Shown: in pieces, positions 9,831 through 20,573 of the stretch | How the letters are laid out: the number at the start of each line of letters is the position of its first letter | How positions within the stretch are numbered: position 1 is the first letter of the stretch | Assembly (NCBI GenBank): GCA_963664945.1 | Contig: OY761822.1 | Coordinates: forward strand, 5,332,001 to 5,396,000 | Reading direction: 5' to 3' | From: UBA6522 sp963664945 | Lineage (GTDB): Bacteria > Pseudomonadota > Gammaproteobacteria > Steroidobacterales > Rariloculaceae | Length of the DNA stretch: 64,000 nt | Program-made: the position numbers and the translations under genes | Notes under the pieces: model-generated | The model's input: the letters and a program-made list of their open reading frames with translations, nothing else | What the model was told of the DNA's origin: nothing | Databases searched by the model: none

Positions 9831-12800
9831 ATGAATCTTTCGCATACCACCTTCTTCCGCACGCTGGCCACCGTCGGACGGCGCTGGATCGGTCTTGCCA
9901 CTGGCCTGACCGCCCTTGGCTCGCTGGTATTGGTCGGAAGCACCGCCCTCGCGCAGGACGAAGACGCCGCCGATGAGGAAGGCGTCCTGGAGGAGGTCGT
10001 CGTCACAGGCGTGCGGCGCACGATTCAGGATTCGATCAACCTCAAGCGCAATTCAATCACGATCGTCGACGGGTTGAGTGCCGAAGAGATAGGCGCGCTG
10101 CCGGCCCTGTCAATCGGTGAAGCGCTGGAGACCGTCACGGGTGCGGCGACCCATCGCGAAAACGGCGGCGCGACCGAGGTCGCCATCCGTGGGTTGGGGC
10201 CTTACCTCGGCACCACCACCGTCAATGTCAGAGAGTCGACCAACGGGAGCGGCAACCGCGCGGTCAACTTCAGCATCTTCCCTTCTGAATTGTTCAATGC
10301 CATTGCCATTCACAAGACACAGTCCGCGAGCTACATTGAAGGCGCTGTCAGCGGTCAGGTTCAGCTAACGACCAGGCGACCGATCGAGTACGGCGAGCAG
10401 CGCGTGCAATTCAGCGCCAAGGGCTCGGCGCATCCCGACGATGCCAATATCGCTGGCCAGGGCAATGGCCACCGCACGACTTTCAGTTATATCAATTCAT
10501 GGGAAAACGAGGGGCTGGGCAATTTCGGCGTTTCCTTCGGTGCCCAGGTCCGCGACGACTCGAACCCCGAGGCGGAAGCGACTCACAGCACCGGAGGCGG
10601 TCGGCTTGAAGTTTGTGGGCTGGAGTCATTCGATTCCAACGCACAGCCGTTCGATACCAGCAGCCGATGTGAGAACAACGCAAGCGGAAGCGGCGGCGAC
10701 TCTGCCTGGAGCAATGACCGACTTCAAGACCTCATCGATTCCAACCCCGATTACAATAGCGTCGCGGACATTCCGTTTGCCTACATACCCCGTAGTCGCC
10801 AATTCCGCCAGAATACGACGGATGATGACCGCCAGGCCTTGTTCGGAGCGATCCAGTGGCAGCCAAATGACAATGTGGATGTCATGCTCGATTTCCAGCA
10901 GTCCGAGCGGGATCAGAAGGAACTGCGACGGGATCTTCTGTTCGGAAACACCCAAAATGCCGTGCGGGACCTCGTTTCGAACCCGCGTACCGGGATTCTG
11001 GAAAGTCTGGTCGTAGATACCGGTATCCGATCCAAGACAACGGACTTCGTACGCTTCGAAGAGTATGAAGGCACCGGCCTGAACATTGCCTGGCAAGCCA
11101 CGGATGACCTGGAAATTTCATTCGATGCGGCGTTTGCGGACACCAGGCGTGTCGAGACAGATATTGAGGCTACACTGGGTGTGGACGAGGTTTTGAGAAC
11201 GGAGCCTGGGGACGTTGGGAATAGAGAAGACTTCTGGATGAGATTCGACGTGAATGTGCCCGGCACGGATGGGCTTGCATTGCCGACGGTACTCAGCACG
11301 GACGGCAGCAGTTCGCGCGATCCCGCTACGCTGCTGGATTTTGACATTAACGATCCCCGCTACTATACCGGTAAAGATCGTGCGCAAGTTCGCGGCAGGC
11401 AGCAGATCCGCGAACACACGATCGATGCCTTGAGGCTGGATTTGTCCTGGGACAACGACCTGGGTTTTGTCAACAATCTCGAGGGCGGCGTGCGCCTTTC
11501 CACACTTGAGTATCGCACCTACGGTGGTAATCGCAACCGAGACGGCATAAACCATTGGCTTGATGAGGATCTTGACGGAGTCCCCGGCGGGAGCAACAAC
11601 ACGCTTGAAGCCCGCACTGTCATCTTCAATGCCGCCAACAACTGCGGACAGTCCAGTTTCCCGGAGCCTGATTTCCTGAAGGAGTCCAGAGGCGGTCACG
11701 ATCTCATTACGTTCGCGCACGGCATTGGCACCGGCAACGGATGGGCGACTTTCGATTATGGCTGCTTGCTCGATGAATTGCTCGCGAACTACGGTGGCAG
11801 GTCCGCAATGCAATTGCAGAATGGAATCGAGACCAGCAGTATCGACCTGACCGAAGATGTGACGGCTTTGTACTTGCAGGCAAATTACGAATCCCTGATG
11901 TCCGGCAGGCCGGTTCGAGGCAATTTCGGCGTGCGTGTGGTCCGAACAGACGTCGAGTCGATCGGCTACCGAACCCCGCTAACTGTCACTCAGTCAGACG
12001 GTTTGTTTTTTGTCGAGGAGGCAGCGGGCGCGGAGTACGAAAGCGTGTTGCAAACCAACAGCTATACGGAAGTCTTGCCCAGTCTGACCTTCATCATGGA
12101 TCTCAATGACGACTGGGTCTTCCGAGCCGGAGCATTCAGGGGCATTTCGCGCCCGGATCCTCACTCCTACGGCAATAACCGCGTCATCAATACCAACAAC
12201 TCCGATGATCCGGAAACTGGCTACGCCAGCCTGGAGGATGCAGTGCGTGGCATCAGCTCACCGGGCAACCCGAAATTGCAATCCTTGCCATCCTGGAATG
12301 TCGACCTTGGACTGGAATGGTATGCCAATGAAGACACGTTGTTGGCAGCCGGTGTCTACTGGAAACGGTTTCAGGGTGCTTTTGAGAACGCCTACCAGCC
12401 GGAAGACATCCTGATTGACGGAAACGTAGTAACCGGGTCGATTAGAACCACGCAGGTTTCCGATGAAGAGAGCGACCTCAGTGGAGTCGAAATCACCGCG
12501 ACGCACTCGTTCGACTATCTGCCCGGATTCCTGGGCGGATTCGGCGGGAAGTTCAGCTACAACTATGCGGATTCCGATTTTGAATTCGAAGATGGGCACG
12601 GCGGCGACGGCATCGCCTACGATGCGGACGGCAATGAGATTCCACTTCTGGGCATTTTGCCGCCAGCCGGATTGTGGGGGCTGTCGCGTCATACCAGCGC
12701 AACACAGATTTACTGGCAGAACGATCGCTTGAACGTGCAGGCGATTTACAAAGCGCGCTCCCAGTACTTTCAGGGCTACGGCCGCGATACTGGCGCACGT

Positions 12801-12995
12801 ATTCGATACGTGGACGACTACAATACGCTGGACCTTCGCGTGCGCTTCGATCTCACCGACAATATTGATCTCACGCTGGAAGGCATTAACTTGCTTAGCG
12901 AGCCGCGTGTCGATTTCCGCGCGTTGGTGGGCCAGGTTACCCAAACCCTGGAATACGGCCCACGTGTATTCGCCGGCGCCACAGCGAGGTTCTAG
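9831..12995 (+). CDS. TonB-dependent receptor, probable alginate oligosaccharide importer
   Basis: This 1054-residue outer-membrane receptor has an extended signal peptide ending near STALAQ, a TonB-box-like LEEVVVTG, a plug domain (residues about 65-180, with GALPALSIGEALETVTG and VAIRGLGPYLG) and a 22-strand barrel ending in the Phe-terminal ATARF. It belongs to the large TonB receptor type found in polysaccharide loci of Gammaproteobacteria. Neighbouring lyases, a symporter and a GntR regulator argue for uptake of alginate oligomers. A 14-bp perfect hairpin follows the stop. Confidence 0.9.
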   Translation: MNLSHTTFFRTLATVGRRWIGLATGLTALGSLVLVGSTALAQDEDAADEEGVLEEVVVTGVRRTIQDSINLKRNSITIVDGLSAEEIGALPALSIGEALETVTGAATHRENGGATEVAIRGLGPYLGTTTVNVRESTNGSGNRAVNFSIFPSELFNAIAIHKTQSASYIEGAVSGQVQLTTRRPIEYGEQRVQFSAKGSAHPDDANIAGQGNGHRTTFSYINSWENEGLGNFGVSFGAQVRDDSNPEAEATHSTGGGRLEVCGLESFDSNAQPFDTSSRCENNASGSGGDSAWSNDRLQDLIDSNPDYNSVADIPFAYIPRSRQFRQNTTDDDRQALFGAIQWQPNDNVDVMLDFQQSERDQKELRRDLLFGNTQNAVRDLVSNPRTGILESLVVDTGIRSKTTDFVRFEEYEGTGLNIAWQATDDLEISFDAAFADTRRVETDIEATLGVDEVLRTEPGDVGNREDFWMRFDVNVPGTDGLALPTVLSTDGSSSRDPATLLDFDINDPRYYTGKDRAQVRGRQQIREHTIDALRLDLSWDNDLGFVNNLEGGVRLSTLEYRTYGGNRNRDGINHWLDEDLDGVPGGSNNTLEARTVIFNAANNCGQSSFPEPDFLKESRGGHDLITFAHGIGTGNGWATFDYGCLLDELLANYGGRSAMQLQNGIETSSIDLTEDVTALYLQANYESLMSGRPVRGNFGVRVVRTDVESIGYRTPLTVTQSDGLFFVEEAAGAEYESVLQTNSYTEVLPSLTFIMDLNDDWVFRAGAFRGISRPDPHSYGNNRVINTNNSDDPETGYASLEDAVRGISSPGNPKLQSLPSWNVDLGLEWYANEDTLLAAGVYWKRFQGAFENAYQPEDILIDGNVVTGSIRTTQVSDEESDLSGVEITATHSFDYLPGFLGGFGGKFSYNYADSDFEFEDGHGGDGIAYDADGNEIPLLGILPPAGLWGLSRHTSATQIYWQNDRLNVQAIYKARSQYFQGYGRDTGARIRYVDDYNTLDLRVRFDLTDNIDLTLEGINLLSEPRVDFRALVGQVTQTLEYGPRVFAGATARF

Positions 12996-13083
12996 TGAAG
13001 TTTTTTGTCCAGTGTCAACTTCCCGCGCTTGTTCTTCGGGTTGCGGGGCAGGTTTTGAGGACGACGGTTTGCAGACTGGTTGG

Positions 13084-13116
13084 AACTCGGGCAGCCCATG
13101 CCGGGCTGCCCGAGTT
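13084..13116 (+). terminator. Hairpin after TonB receptor (possible terminator without U tract)
   Basis: AACTCGGGCAGCCC and GGGCTGCCCGAGTT form a perfect 14-bp stem around the loop ATGCC. It lies 90 bases after the receptor stop and 60 bases before the GntR start. No T run follows, so termination, attenuation or mRNA end protection are all possible. Confidence 0.5.
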
Positions 13117-13175
13117 CATCGGCTCTTGAATTTGATTACAATCGAACTACAACAACCTTCGCGGGATGCGGGTCC

Positions 13176-13907
13176 ATGACGGGTAAGCGACTCTATCATT
13201 CGGTGGCCGAACAGATCGTCACCATGATCGACGACGGGATTTTCCCGCCCAACAGCCGGTTGCCGGGCGAACGGGAGCTTGCCGAACAACTCGGCGTCAG
13301 CCGGGTGACGGTCCGGGAAGCCGAGATATTCCTGCAGGCGCAGGACATCATCCAGGTCAAGACGGGTTCCGGCGCCTATGTGCTGGACCCGTCGAAGCAC
13401 AACGGCAGCCTGCCGAACGTCAGCGCCTTCGAGTTGACAGAAGCCCGCACGCTGTTCGAGTCCGAAGCCGCCGCGCTGGCGGCCCGGGACATCAGCGACG
13501 AGACGCTGAGTCTTCTCGAGGAATACCTCCAGAAGATGCGCGGCAACGACCGCGAGGCCGAATTGGCGGATCGGGAATTCCATCGGACCATCGCGCTGGC
13601 TTCCGGTAACGGCGCAGTTCGCTACGTCGTGGAGATGCTGTGGCGGATACGCCTGGAGTCCGGGCAGGTGCGCCAAGTCTACGAGTCCGTGTGTCATGAC
13701 GACGCCGATGCGCGCGAGGCCGAGCACCGGGCAATTGTCGACGCATTGCGCGCGCGGGACCCGGCGGCGGCCCGCATCGCCATGCGCGAGCATTTTCGCC
13801 GCCTGATCGAGTCGATGCTCGACGTCACCGAAGAGCAGGCACTGGAAGAACTTCGCCGCAAGTCGAACGAGAGCCGCGAACGATTCCTCACCAGTTTTGA
13901 GCTCTGA
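13176..13907 (+). CDS. FadR-subfamily GntR transcriptional regulator, paralogue 1
   Basis: This 243-residue regulator has an N-terminal winged helix (residues about 4-70, with LPGERELAEQLGVSRVTVREA) and an all-helical FCD ligand domain with the metal-ligand pattern of FadR/UxuR-like proteins (DREFHRTIALASGN, EHRAIVDAL, HFRRLI). FCD GntR proteins in uronate loci respond to KDG, KDPG or related acids. I chose the ATG giving MTGKRLYHSVAEQ because the paralogue at 17374 starts identically. The pair is about 92% identical, with changes clustered in the DNA-binding domain. About 45 bp upstream of the start is also conserved between them. Confidence 0.9.
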   Translation: MTGKRLYHSVAEQIVTMIDDGIFPPNSRLPGERELAEQLGVSRVTVREAEIFLQAQDIIQVKTGSGAYVLDPSKHNGSLPNVSAFELTEARTLFESEAAALAARDISDETLSLLEEYLQKMRGNDREAELADREFHRTIALASGNGAVRYVVEMLWRIRLESGQVRQVYESVCHDDADAREAEHRAIVDALRARDPAAARIAMREHFRRLIESMLDVTEEQALEELRRKSNESRERFLTSFEL

Positions 13908-13941
13908 AAAAAAGGCAGCGCTCCGGTAAAGAGCGCTGCCT
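13907..13941 (-). terminator. Rho-independent terminator for the minus-strand TonB receptor
   Basis: On the minus strand an 11-bp perfect stem (AGGCAGCGCTC / GAGCGCTGCCT, 7-base loop) is followed by seven Ts. It lies 64 bases beyond the end of the minus-strand receptor and immediately after the stop of the plus-strand regulator gene. Confidence 0.85.
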
Positions 13942-14004
13942 GGATCGTGCCTTTGGTCGCACCTGGTACTGTCGGTTCCCCGCAATACCATTGATTGCCT
14001 GCAC

Positions 14005-16919
14005 TTAGAACGTGTAACGCGCTCCCAGGCTGAATCTGCGATCGCTTTCCCGGACCTGCCAGGCAGTACCAGTGACACTTGAATTGATCAAGGCCTCACC
14101 AGTCAGGTTCGTGATACTGCCGACAACAGTCAGCGCGTCGGTTACGTTCCAGCTTCCAGCAACATCCAGTTGATCGATCCCATCGCGGTAGTTATTGCCC
14201 TGGGTAGGATCGTTTTCAAGTTCAATGGAATTACCTGCCACCAGCTCGCCGATATGCTCGGTACGCTTTTGCGCGGTTTCATCCAGGAAGCGTTCACGAG
14301 ATGTCCAGGCCAGCCGAAGGTTCCAATCCTGGTATTCCCAGAACAGTTGAATGTTGTAGGAACTTGGAGAAATGTCTTCCAGAGCGACGCCATTGGGGTC
14401 TTCGCTATGTGAACGTGTGTAATTCGCATTGACACCCAAACCGGACCAGGCGCCAGGCAGGTGATCGAAGTTGTAAACGGTCCCCACTTCAAAGCCCTGG
14501 ATCGTGCCACTGGAGCCATTGGTAGACGTGGTTGTCTTCACGCCATTACGGCCTTGCGCCACATAGCCTAGAAATTCAGCTTCATTGGCCGTATCGGTGT
14601 ATCTCACGGAATCTGCCTGAACGCCGGCAGGCAGAATACAAATCTGGTCGAACGCGCCCGCACTATGGTTCTGGCCTGGCAGACCATCTGCAAAATAGGC
14701 GCAGTACAGGCTTTCCTTCAAGAATGAAGCCACATCCTTGTAGAAAACCGTAGCCGATAGCATGTTGCCTTCCCAATAGCGCTCCACCGCGAAGTCGAAC
14801 TGCGCGGCGCGGAAGGGCTCCAGCCCCGGATTGCCGCGGCTCGCCAGAATGAGGTCGGAATTGAAATTGTATGCGGGGCTCAAGCTACCGAAATTGGCAC
14901 GACGCAACACCTTGGCGCCGCTGGCGCGCAAGATCGTGTTCTCGGTCAGATCCACCGTCACGTTGATGCTGGGCAGAAAGTCGGAGTACGTTTCGGTGTC
15001 GCTGACCAACTCGTCATCCTGGAAAGCCGTTGAAGTCACTTCGGTTTCTACGTAACGGCCGCCCAATAGGACCCTGACGGCGTCAAAATCCAGATCGCCT
15101 TGCAAGTAGAAGGCGGAAGTTTCTTCGCCAATCGAGGTATACGCCGAATTCCGAGGCGACAAATTGCTGGCCAGGCTGCCGCTGACTTCCCTGTTCGTAC
15201 CCTCCAGCAATTGTTTGATGATGTCGAAAGTGCCCTCGAGATCGCCGCTCAGCAGGGACGCATCATAGAGTGTAAAGGGCGCTGTCTGGTTTGCCGAGGC
15301 ATAACCTGCCTGATTGAAAAGGTCGCCAGGTTGGTAGGGAGTCACAAGCGTTCCGGGAAAGAGGGCGTCATACTCCGCCATGGTCCATACGACGTACTCA
15401 CTGCCGTCTGCCGTGGTCAGGTCCCGGTGCAAATTGGCACTGCGGAACTCCGCGGAAGATCTTTCATAATCCCTGTTGGTTGCGCGAAAACCCGCCTTCA
15501 ACGCAGTAAACCAATCCAGATCACCCGGGTTGCCGTACTCAAAATCGACACGGAACGCGTCTTCCGCATTGAAGACATCATCGGTGAGGTGCCTGAACTC
15601 GCGTAGCGCGAGCTTTTCCTGGTCCAGATAGATACCCGGTTGACCGATAAAGGTCACCCCGGGCACCGCGTTGTGGTTACTGGCGTCGATAATGGCGTCG
15701 ACCAAGAATCGGTTTTCGGCCGCCGGGTTAAGAGCCTCTGCAGCCTGATCGTGCGCGCGCCAGTTGAATTCCGATTTGGGCTCGACTTGATCGGACTCGG
15801 CCGTCGCATACTCGAAACTGACTTGCAGTTTGTCCGTTATGTCGAATTCCCCGCCCAATGCGTTTGAAAATGATTCGGTTTGCCTGAATTCACTCCATGT
15901 TTTCGGAAGGATGAAAGCCCCTGCCAGAACATAACTGCTGAGCTGGCCATTGGCGTCTTCATAGGCGGTACCCAGAGCATTGGTGGCACTGCCGCCCGCC
16001 ATCAGTACCGAGTATGCCTCTTCGCCGCCATTGCGTTCCGTCAGGTTCATATCCAGATACAGATTGCCCAGGTCATTCGGGGCCCACTGCAAGCTGACGT
16101 TCGCGGCCGTACGCTCCCTGTTCTCTACCAGGGCTCATACTTGTGCTCACGTGAAAAGACATAATTGCCGCTGGGCGTGTTTTGAGCTACATCGGCTTCA
16201 TTGATCACTCCATCATTATTGATGTCGAAACCATCCTGAACTCTCAAGTCGTTCTGGAATGTATCTCGCCGCAACCTTCTGTCCTGATACGAAAGAGACG
16301 CCAGAACACCGAAAGAACCACCACCGTCAAGGTCCCAGTTTTGGCCATATGTTCCGTTGAAGACAGGCGCCCAATGCTCTGTCTTGTCGGCGAATTCGGT
16401 ATCCAGGCTCGCCGAAAAGACCGGCTCCCGAAGATCGATGGGCCTCAGGGTTCTCATGTTGATGGTACCGCCCAACGCGCCTTCGATCATTTCCGGCGTT
16501 GGCGACTTGATCACTTCAACCGCCGAGAGGAAAGCTGCAGGCATATCGTCGAGGCTGATGCCGTTGCGGCTCTCGCCGAGTGTGGAGCGTCCGTTGATCT
16601 CGACGCGGTTATTCGGAAGGCCGCGAATGGATACTTCAGTTCCTACGCCATATTCGCGGTTGATCGACACCCCGGTCACGCGCTGCAGCGCTTCGGCGAC
16701 GTTGTTGTCCGGAAGCTTGCCGATGTCTTCGGCGACAACCGCATCGACGATACGCGAGTCATTGCGTTTCAGGGTGGCGGCCGCTTCCAGGCTGGAGCGG
16801 ATGCCGGTAACCACGATTTCCTCCAGCTCCTGACCGTCCTGGGCGAATACTGCCGGACCTGCAACCAGGGAAAGCGCGAACATTGTCAGCGTTGAGGCAA
16901 CGCGATGGATTGTCTTCAT
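14005..16919 (-). pseudogene. TonB-dependent receptor with an internal frameshift
   Basis: Two adjacent minus-strand frames together make one receptor of about 970 residues. The first (16919 down to 16125) has a signal peptide, the TonB-box-like LEEIVVTG, and the plug segment KLPDNNVAEALQRVTGVSINR up to SREHKYEPW, then TAG. The second resumes in the adjacent frame as ENRERTAANVSLQWAPNDL and runs to the C-terminal Phe (LGARYTF). Family receptors read straight through this turn, so one base appears missing near 16125-16130. It may be a real mutation, a sequencing error, or rarely a programmed shift. If functional it would be a second oligosaccharide receptor. Confidence 0.85.
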
Positions 16920-17373
16920 TCTATGAATCCCTCAATTTTTGTCGAAACGTCCGGAGAAGGCACAACACATCGATGCCAGGACGCAATCTGCACCTGCTGG
17001 TGCTCAGTGGTACGGTACACCGGTATTTCCAGCGGCGATGCCGACCGACAGGCCATTGGCCGCAAGGGCGAGGCTCTACCAGTGGCAGGCACGCAACTAT
17101 ACCTATTTTCATACCGATTGCAATACCCAATGATGAAATCAAAAGTCCCCAATTGGTTATGCCGCATGGTTGACCGATGTTATGCCCAATGCTAGAGTCC
17201 ATCGGCAGTCCTCCCATGGGGGGGGGCGCTCATCAAACGGCTGGGATGGCGCCAGCGACAGTGGCCGCCGGTCATTTCGATTCCGGCGGCCCGGACATGG
17301 TTCTTCAGGTGAGAGATCGGCTCTTGAACTTGACTACTAATCGAACTGCAGCCGACTTTGCGGAAAGTGCTCC
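16920..17373. promoter_or_regulatory. Divergent intergenic region between TonB receptor and second GntR gene
   Basis: These 454 bases hold no credible gene. They contain a run of nine Gs at 17218-17226 and an AATTGGTTATGCC stretch near 17153 that only partly resembles the TGGT-N3-ACCA operator. The last ~45 bases before the regulator start resemble the region before the first GntR gene. Promoters for both neighbours must lie here, but I cannot place them firmly. Confidence 0.4.
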
Positions 17374-18105
17374 ATGGCGGGTAAACGACTCTATCATTCG
17401 GTAGCCGATCGAATTCTCACCATGATCGATGACGGCACATTCCCGCCCAAGAGTCGATTGCCGGGTGAAAGGGAGCTTGCCAAGCAACTCGGCGTCAACC
17501 GGGTGACGGTCCGGCAAGCGGAAATCTTCCTGCAGGCGCAGGGCATCATCCAGGTCAGGACGGGTTCCGGCGCCTACGTGCTGGACCCGTCGAAGCACAA
17601 CGGCAGCCTGCCGAACGTCAGCGCCTTCGAGTTGACAGAAGCCCGCACCCTGTTCGAGTCGGAGGCGGCTGCGCTGGCGGCCCGGGATATCAGCGACGAG
17701 ACGCTGAACCTTCTCGATGGATACGTTCAGAAGATGCGCGGCAACGACCGCGAGGCCGAATTGGCTGACCGGGAGTTCCATCGGACCATCGCGCTGGCTT
17801 CCGGTAACGGCGCAGTTCGCTACGTCGTGGAGATGCTGTGGCGAATACGCCTGGAGTCCGGGCAGGTGCGCCAGGTCTACGAGTCTGTGTGTCATGACGA
17901 CGCCGACGCGCGCGAAGCCGAGCACCGGGCCATTCTCGACGCATTGCGCGCGCGGGACCCGGCGGCGGCCCGCATCGCCATGCGCGAGCATTTCCGGCGC
18001 CTGATCGGGTCGATGCTGGACGTCACCGAAGAGCAGGCGCTGGAAGAACTTCGCCGCAACGCGACCGAGAGTCGCGAACGATTCCTGACCAGTTTTGAGC
18101 TCTGA
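17374..18105 (+). CDS. FadR-subfamily GntR transcriptional regulator, paralogue 2
   Basis: It has the same length as paralogue 1 (243 residues) and the same winged-helix plus FCD architecture. By eye there are 20 residue differences: 11 lie in the first 62 residues, among them two in the presumed recognition helix (Ser42 to Asn and Glu48 to Gln), and only 9 in the remaining 181. The ligand-binding domain is therefore almost unchanged while DNA contact residues have diverged. It stands between the frameshifted receptor and the second PL6 lyase and probably controls part of the same locus. Confidence 0.9.
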   Translation: MAGKRLYHSVADRILTMIDDGTFPPKSRLPGERELAKQLGVNRVTVRQAEIFLQAQGIIQVRTGSGAYVLDPSKHNGSLPNVSAFELTEARTLFESEAAALAARDISDETLNLLDGYVQKMRGNDREAELADREFHRTIALASGNGAVRYVVEMLWRIRLESGQVRQVYESVCHDDADAREAEHRAILDALRARDPAAARIAMREHFRRLIGSMLDVTEEQALEELRRNATESRERFLTSFEL

Positions 18106-18161
18106 CCCCGGGCTCAAGAGTTACCCGCGCCAGGCTACCCACTACAAGGGATGGGGACTTG

Positions 18162-20357
18162 ATGATTCGAATCACTCTGGTCGTGCTGACCTTCATGCTG
18201 AGCCAGGCAGGGCTCGGCGAGACGCTGCTGGTCAGTTCCCAGGATGAATTCGAGGACGCCGTCGACGACCTTGAGCCGGGCGATACGATCATGCTGGCTA
18301 ATGGCGAGTGGCGTGATTTCGAAATCCTCTTCACCGGGTTCGGCACACCCGACCTGCCGATCACACTGACGGCCGAGACGAAGGGCGGGGTCTTTATTAC
18401 GGGACAGTCCAACCTGCGAATGGCCGGAGAATACCTCGTCGTATCCGGTCTGGTCTTCAGGGACGGCCACACGCCCACCAACACGGTGATCTCCTTCCGG
18501 CGCACCCGGGGCGACCACGCGCATTACTCGCGCGTGACCGAAACCGTCATCGACCGGTTTAACAACCCGGAACGCCACGAGTCCGACTTCTGGGTCATGA
18601 TGTACGGCAAGCACAACCGCTTCGATCACAACCACCTGGAAGGCAAGAGCAACGTCGGCGTCACCATGGCGGTACGTCTCGACAGCGAGGAAAGCCGCCA
18701 GAACCATCACCGTATCGACCACAACTACTTCGGTCCCCGGCCGGTGCTCGGCTCCAACGGCGGGGAAACCCTGCGGATCGGAACCAGTCAGTACTCACTG
18801 ACCGACTCCCTGACAGTCGTGGAAAACAATTTCTTCGACCGGTGCAACGGCGAGGTCGAAATCATCTCGAACAAGTCCGGCGGCAACGTCTTCCGGGGCA
18901 ACCTTTTCCTTGAATCGCGCGGCACGCTGACGCTGCGCCACGGCAATGGCAACGTCGTGGAGAACAACGTATTCCTGGGTAACGGCGTGGACCACACCGG
19001 CGGCATCCGCGTCATCAACGCCGACCAGTCGGTTCGCAACAATTACCTGCACGGGTTGACCGGTCACCGCTTCGGCGGCGCGCTCGTGGTCATGAACGGC
19101 GTTCCGGACTCGCCGATCAACCGCTACCACCAGGTCGACAACGCCGTGATCGAAAACAACTCCATCATCGACAGCGACCACATCGAGCTTGCCGCGGGCA
19201 GCGACGAGGAGCGTTCGGCGAGGCCCGTCAACAGCGTCTTCAGATCGAACCTGATCCACAACTCGGGCGGGCGCAACGTCATTGCCGTGAACGACGACGT
19301 CAGCGGCATCGACTTCCAGCGCAACGTACTGAACAACGTCGACGACCCGGCGCTGGAAGCAGGCTTCATCAACACGGCGCTGGAACTGATGCCGGCCGAC
19401 AACGGACTCCTGTTTCCGGTGGACGCGGAGCACGCCGAGATGGGCGCAAGCCGGGATATCCAGGTCCTTGACCGGTCCGCTACCGGTGTGTCGTGGTACC
19501 CGAAGCCCGGTCCCGCGAACCGGTTCGATGCGGGCGAGACCATCACGATAACCCCCGGCCAGGATTCGTTGTTCGACGCGGCAAGCGCAGCCGGCGCCGG
19601 CGACGTCATCGCTCTTGAGCCGGGCGAGTACCTTGAGACGAAAACCATCGTTCTCGACCGGCCGCTGACGTTTCGGGCCGCGCCCGGGACGGCGACGATC
19701 GAATTCGAACAACCGGCGCTGTTCGAAATTGCCGACGGCGGCAGTCTCAAACTGAGCGGCGTGACGGTGTCGGGGCGGGCCGCGCCGGACGTGGCCGGCA
19801 ACTCGGCGATTCGCACGAGCCGGAACCCGATGCCGGGCAACTACGCACTGATCGTGGAGAACTCCACCGTCCAGGATCTCGATACCAACCATTCATTCAA
19901 TTTTCTTTCCATCGCCAGACGCACGTTCGCCGACCGGTTGGAAATCGCCGATTCCACTTTTCGAAACATCACCGGACACGTCCTCGCCCTTACCGTCGAA
20001 ACCGACGACCGGGGCATCTATAACGGCGAATACATTTCCATCACCGGGACAACATTCGAGAGCATCGGCGGCGCCGTCGCGGACATCTATCGAGGGGGCG
20101 CCGACGAGAGCACCTTCGGGCCGCACTTCGAGTTGCGCTCGTCGTCGCTGGCTTCCGTGGGCCACGGGTCGCGCAACAAGTCGGCTGCATCCATTCGGCT
20201 GTTGGGCGTGCAGGCGGCCGACATTTTCGAAAACGTTTTTGTCGACAGCCAGCCGATCAGGGTGGTTCACACAGTGGGCGAACCGGTGACCCGGTTGGGA
20301 GACAACCGGTTTGAGGAAACGCCGGAACCGATCATCCGGGAATTCGGCGGGCCATGA
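18162..20357 (+). CDS. PL6 family alginate lyase, secreted (second copy)
   Basis: This 731-residue PL6 beta-helix lyase is a diverged paralogue of the minus-strand PL6 gene. The signal peptide spans residues 1-19 (ending SQAGLG), with no lipobox Cys, unlike the first copy. The catalytic Lys of SNKS (K238) and Arg of LRHG (R259) are again 21 residues apart, and the SNGGETLRIGTS turn seen in the first copy is kept. A C-terminal beta-helix region is present. I use the ATG at 18162; a TTG directly precedes it. It starts 56 bases after the GntR gene. One copy anchored and one soluble suggests division of work between cell surface and periplasm or medium. Confidence 0.9.
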   Translation: MIRITLVVLTFMLSQAGLGETLLVSSQDEFEDAVDDLEPGDTIMLANGEWRDFEILFTGFGTPDLPITLTAETKGGVFITGQSNLRMAGEYLVVSGLVFRDGHTPTNTVISFRRTRGDHAHYSRVTETVIDRFNNPERHESDFWVMMYGKHNRFDHNHLEGKSNVGVTMAVRLDSEESRQNHHRIDHNYFGPRPVLGSNGGETLRIGTSQYSLTDSLTVVENNFFDRCNGEVEIISNKSGGNVFRGNLFLESRGTLTLRHGNGNVVENNVFLGNGVDHTGGIRVINADQSVRNNYLHGLTGHRFGGALVVMNGVPDSPINRYHQVDNAVIENNSIIDSDHIELAAGSDEERSARPVNSVFRSNLIHNSGGRNVIAVNDDVSGIDFQRNVLNNVDDPALEAGFINTALELMPADNGLLFPVDAEHAEMGASRDIQVLDRSATGVSWYPKPGPANRFDAGETITITPGQDSLFDAASAAGAGDVIALEPGEYLETKTIVLDRPLTFRAAPGTATIEFEQPALFEIADGGSLKLSGVTVSGRAAPDVAGNSAIRTSRNPMPGNYALIVENSTVQDLDTNHSFNFLSIARRTFADRLEIADSTFRNITGHVLALTVETDDRGIYNGEYISITGTTFESIGGAVADIYRGGADESTFGPHFELRSSSLASVGHGSRNKSAASIRLLGVQAADIFENVFVDSQPIRVVHTVGEPVTRLGDNRFEETPEPIIREFGGP

Positions 20358-20573
20358 TGTCGCGACGGCCAGCAAGCGACTCGAGACTTCTGCCGAGGGC
20401 GGCTGCCGTCCCGCTGGCGGGTGCCGCGGTCCACGATGCCAGGCTGCGCTCCCATGACCCCATAAGCGGCTACCCTCATTTGAGGGTCGTGGGAGATAAC
20501 AACTTCAGTTGGCGAGGCTGTTTCGGATTGTCCGCCGAGTCGCACGGGCGCGAACGTCAGGAGTAAGGAAATC

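Noticed and set aside
17027..17060. Second GntR operator upstream of the TonB receptor
   Set aside because: GTGGTACGGTACACC only loosely fits TGGT-N3-ACCA, so I did not list it as a site.
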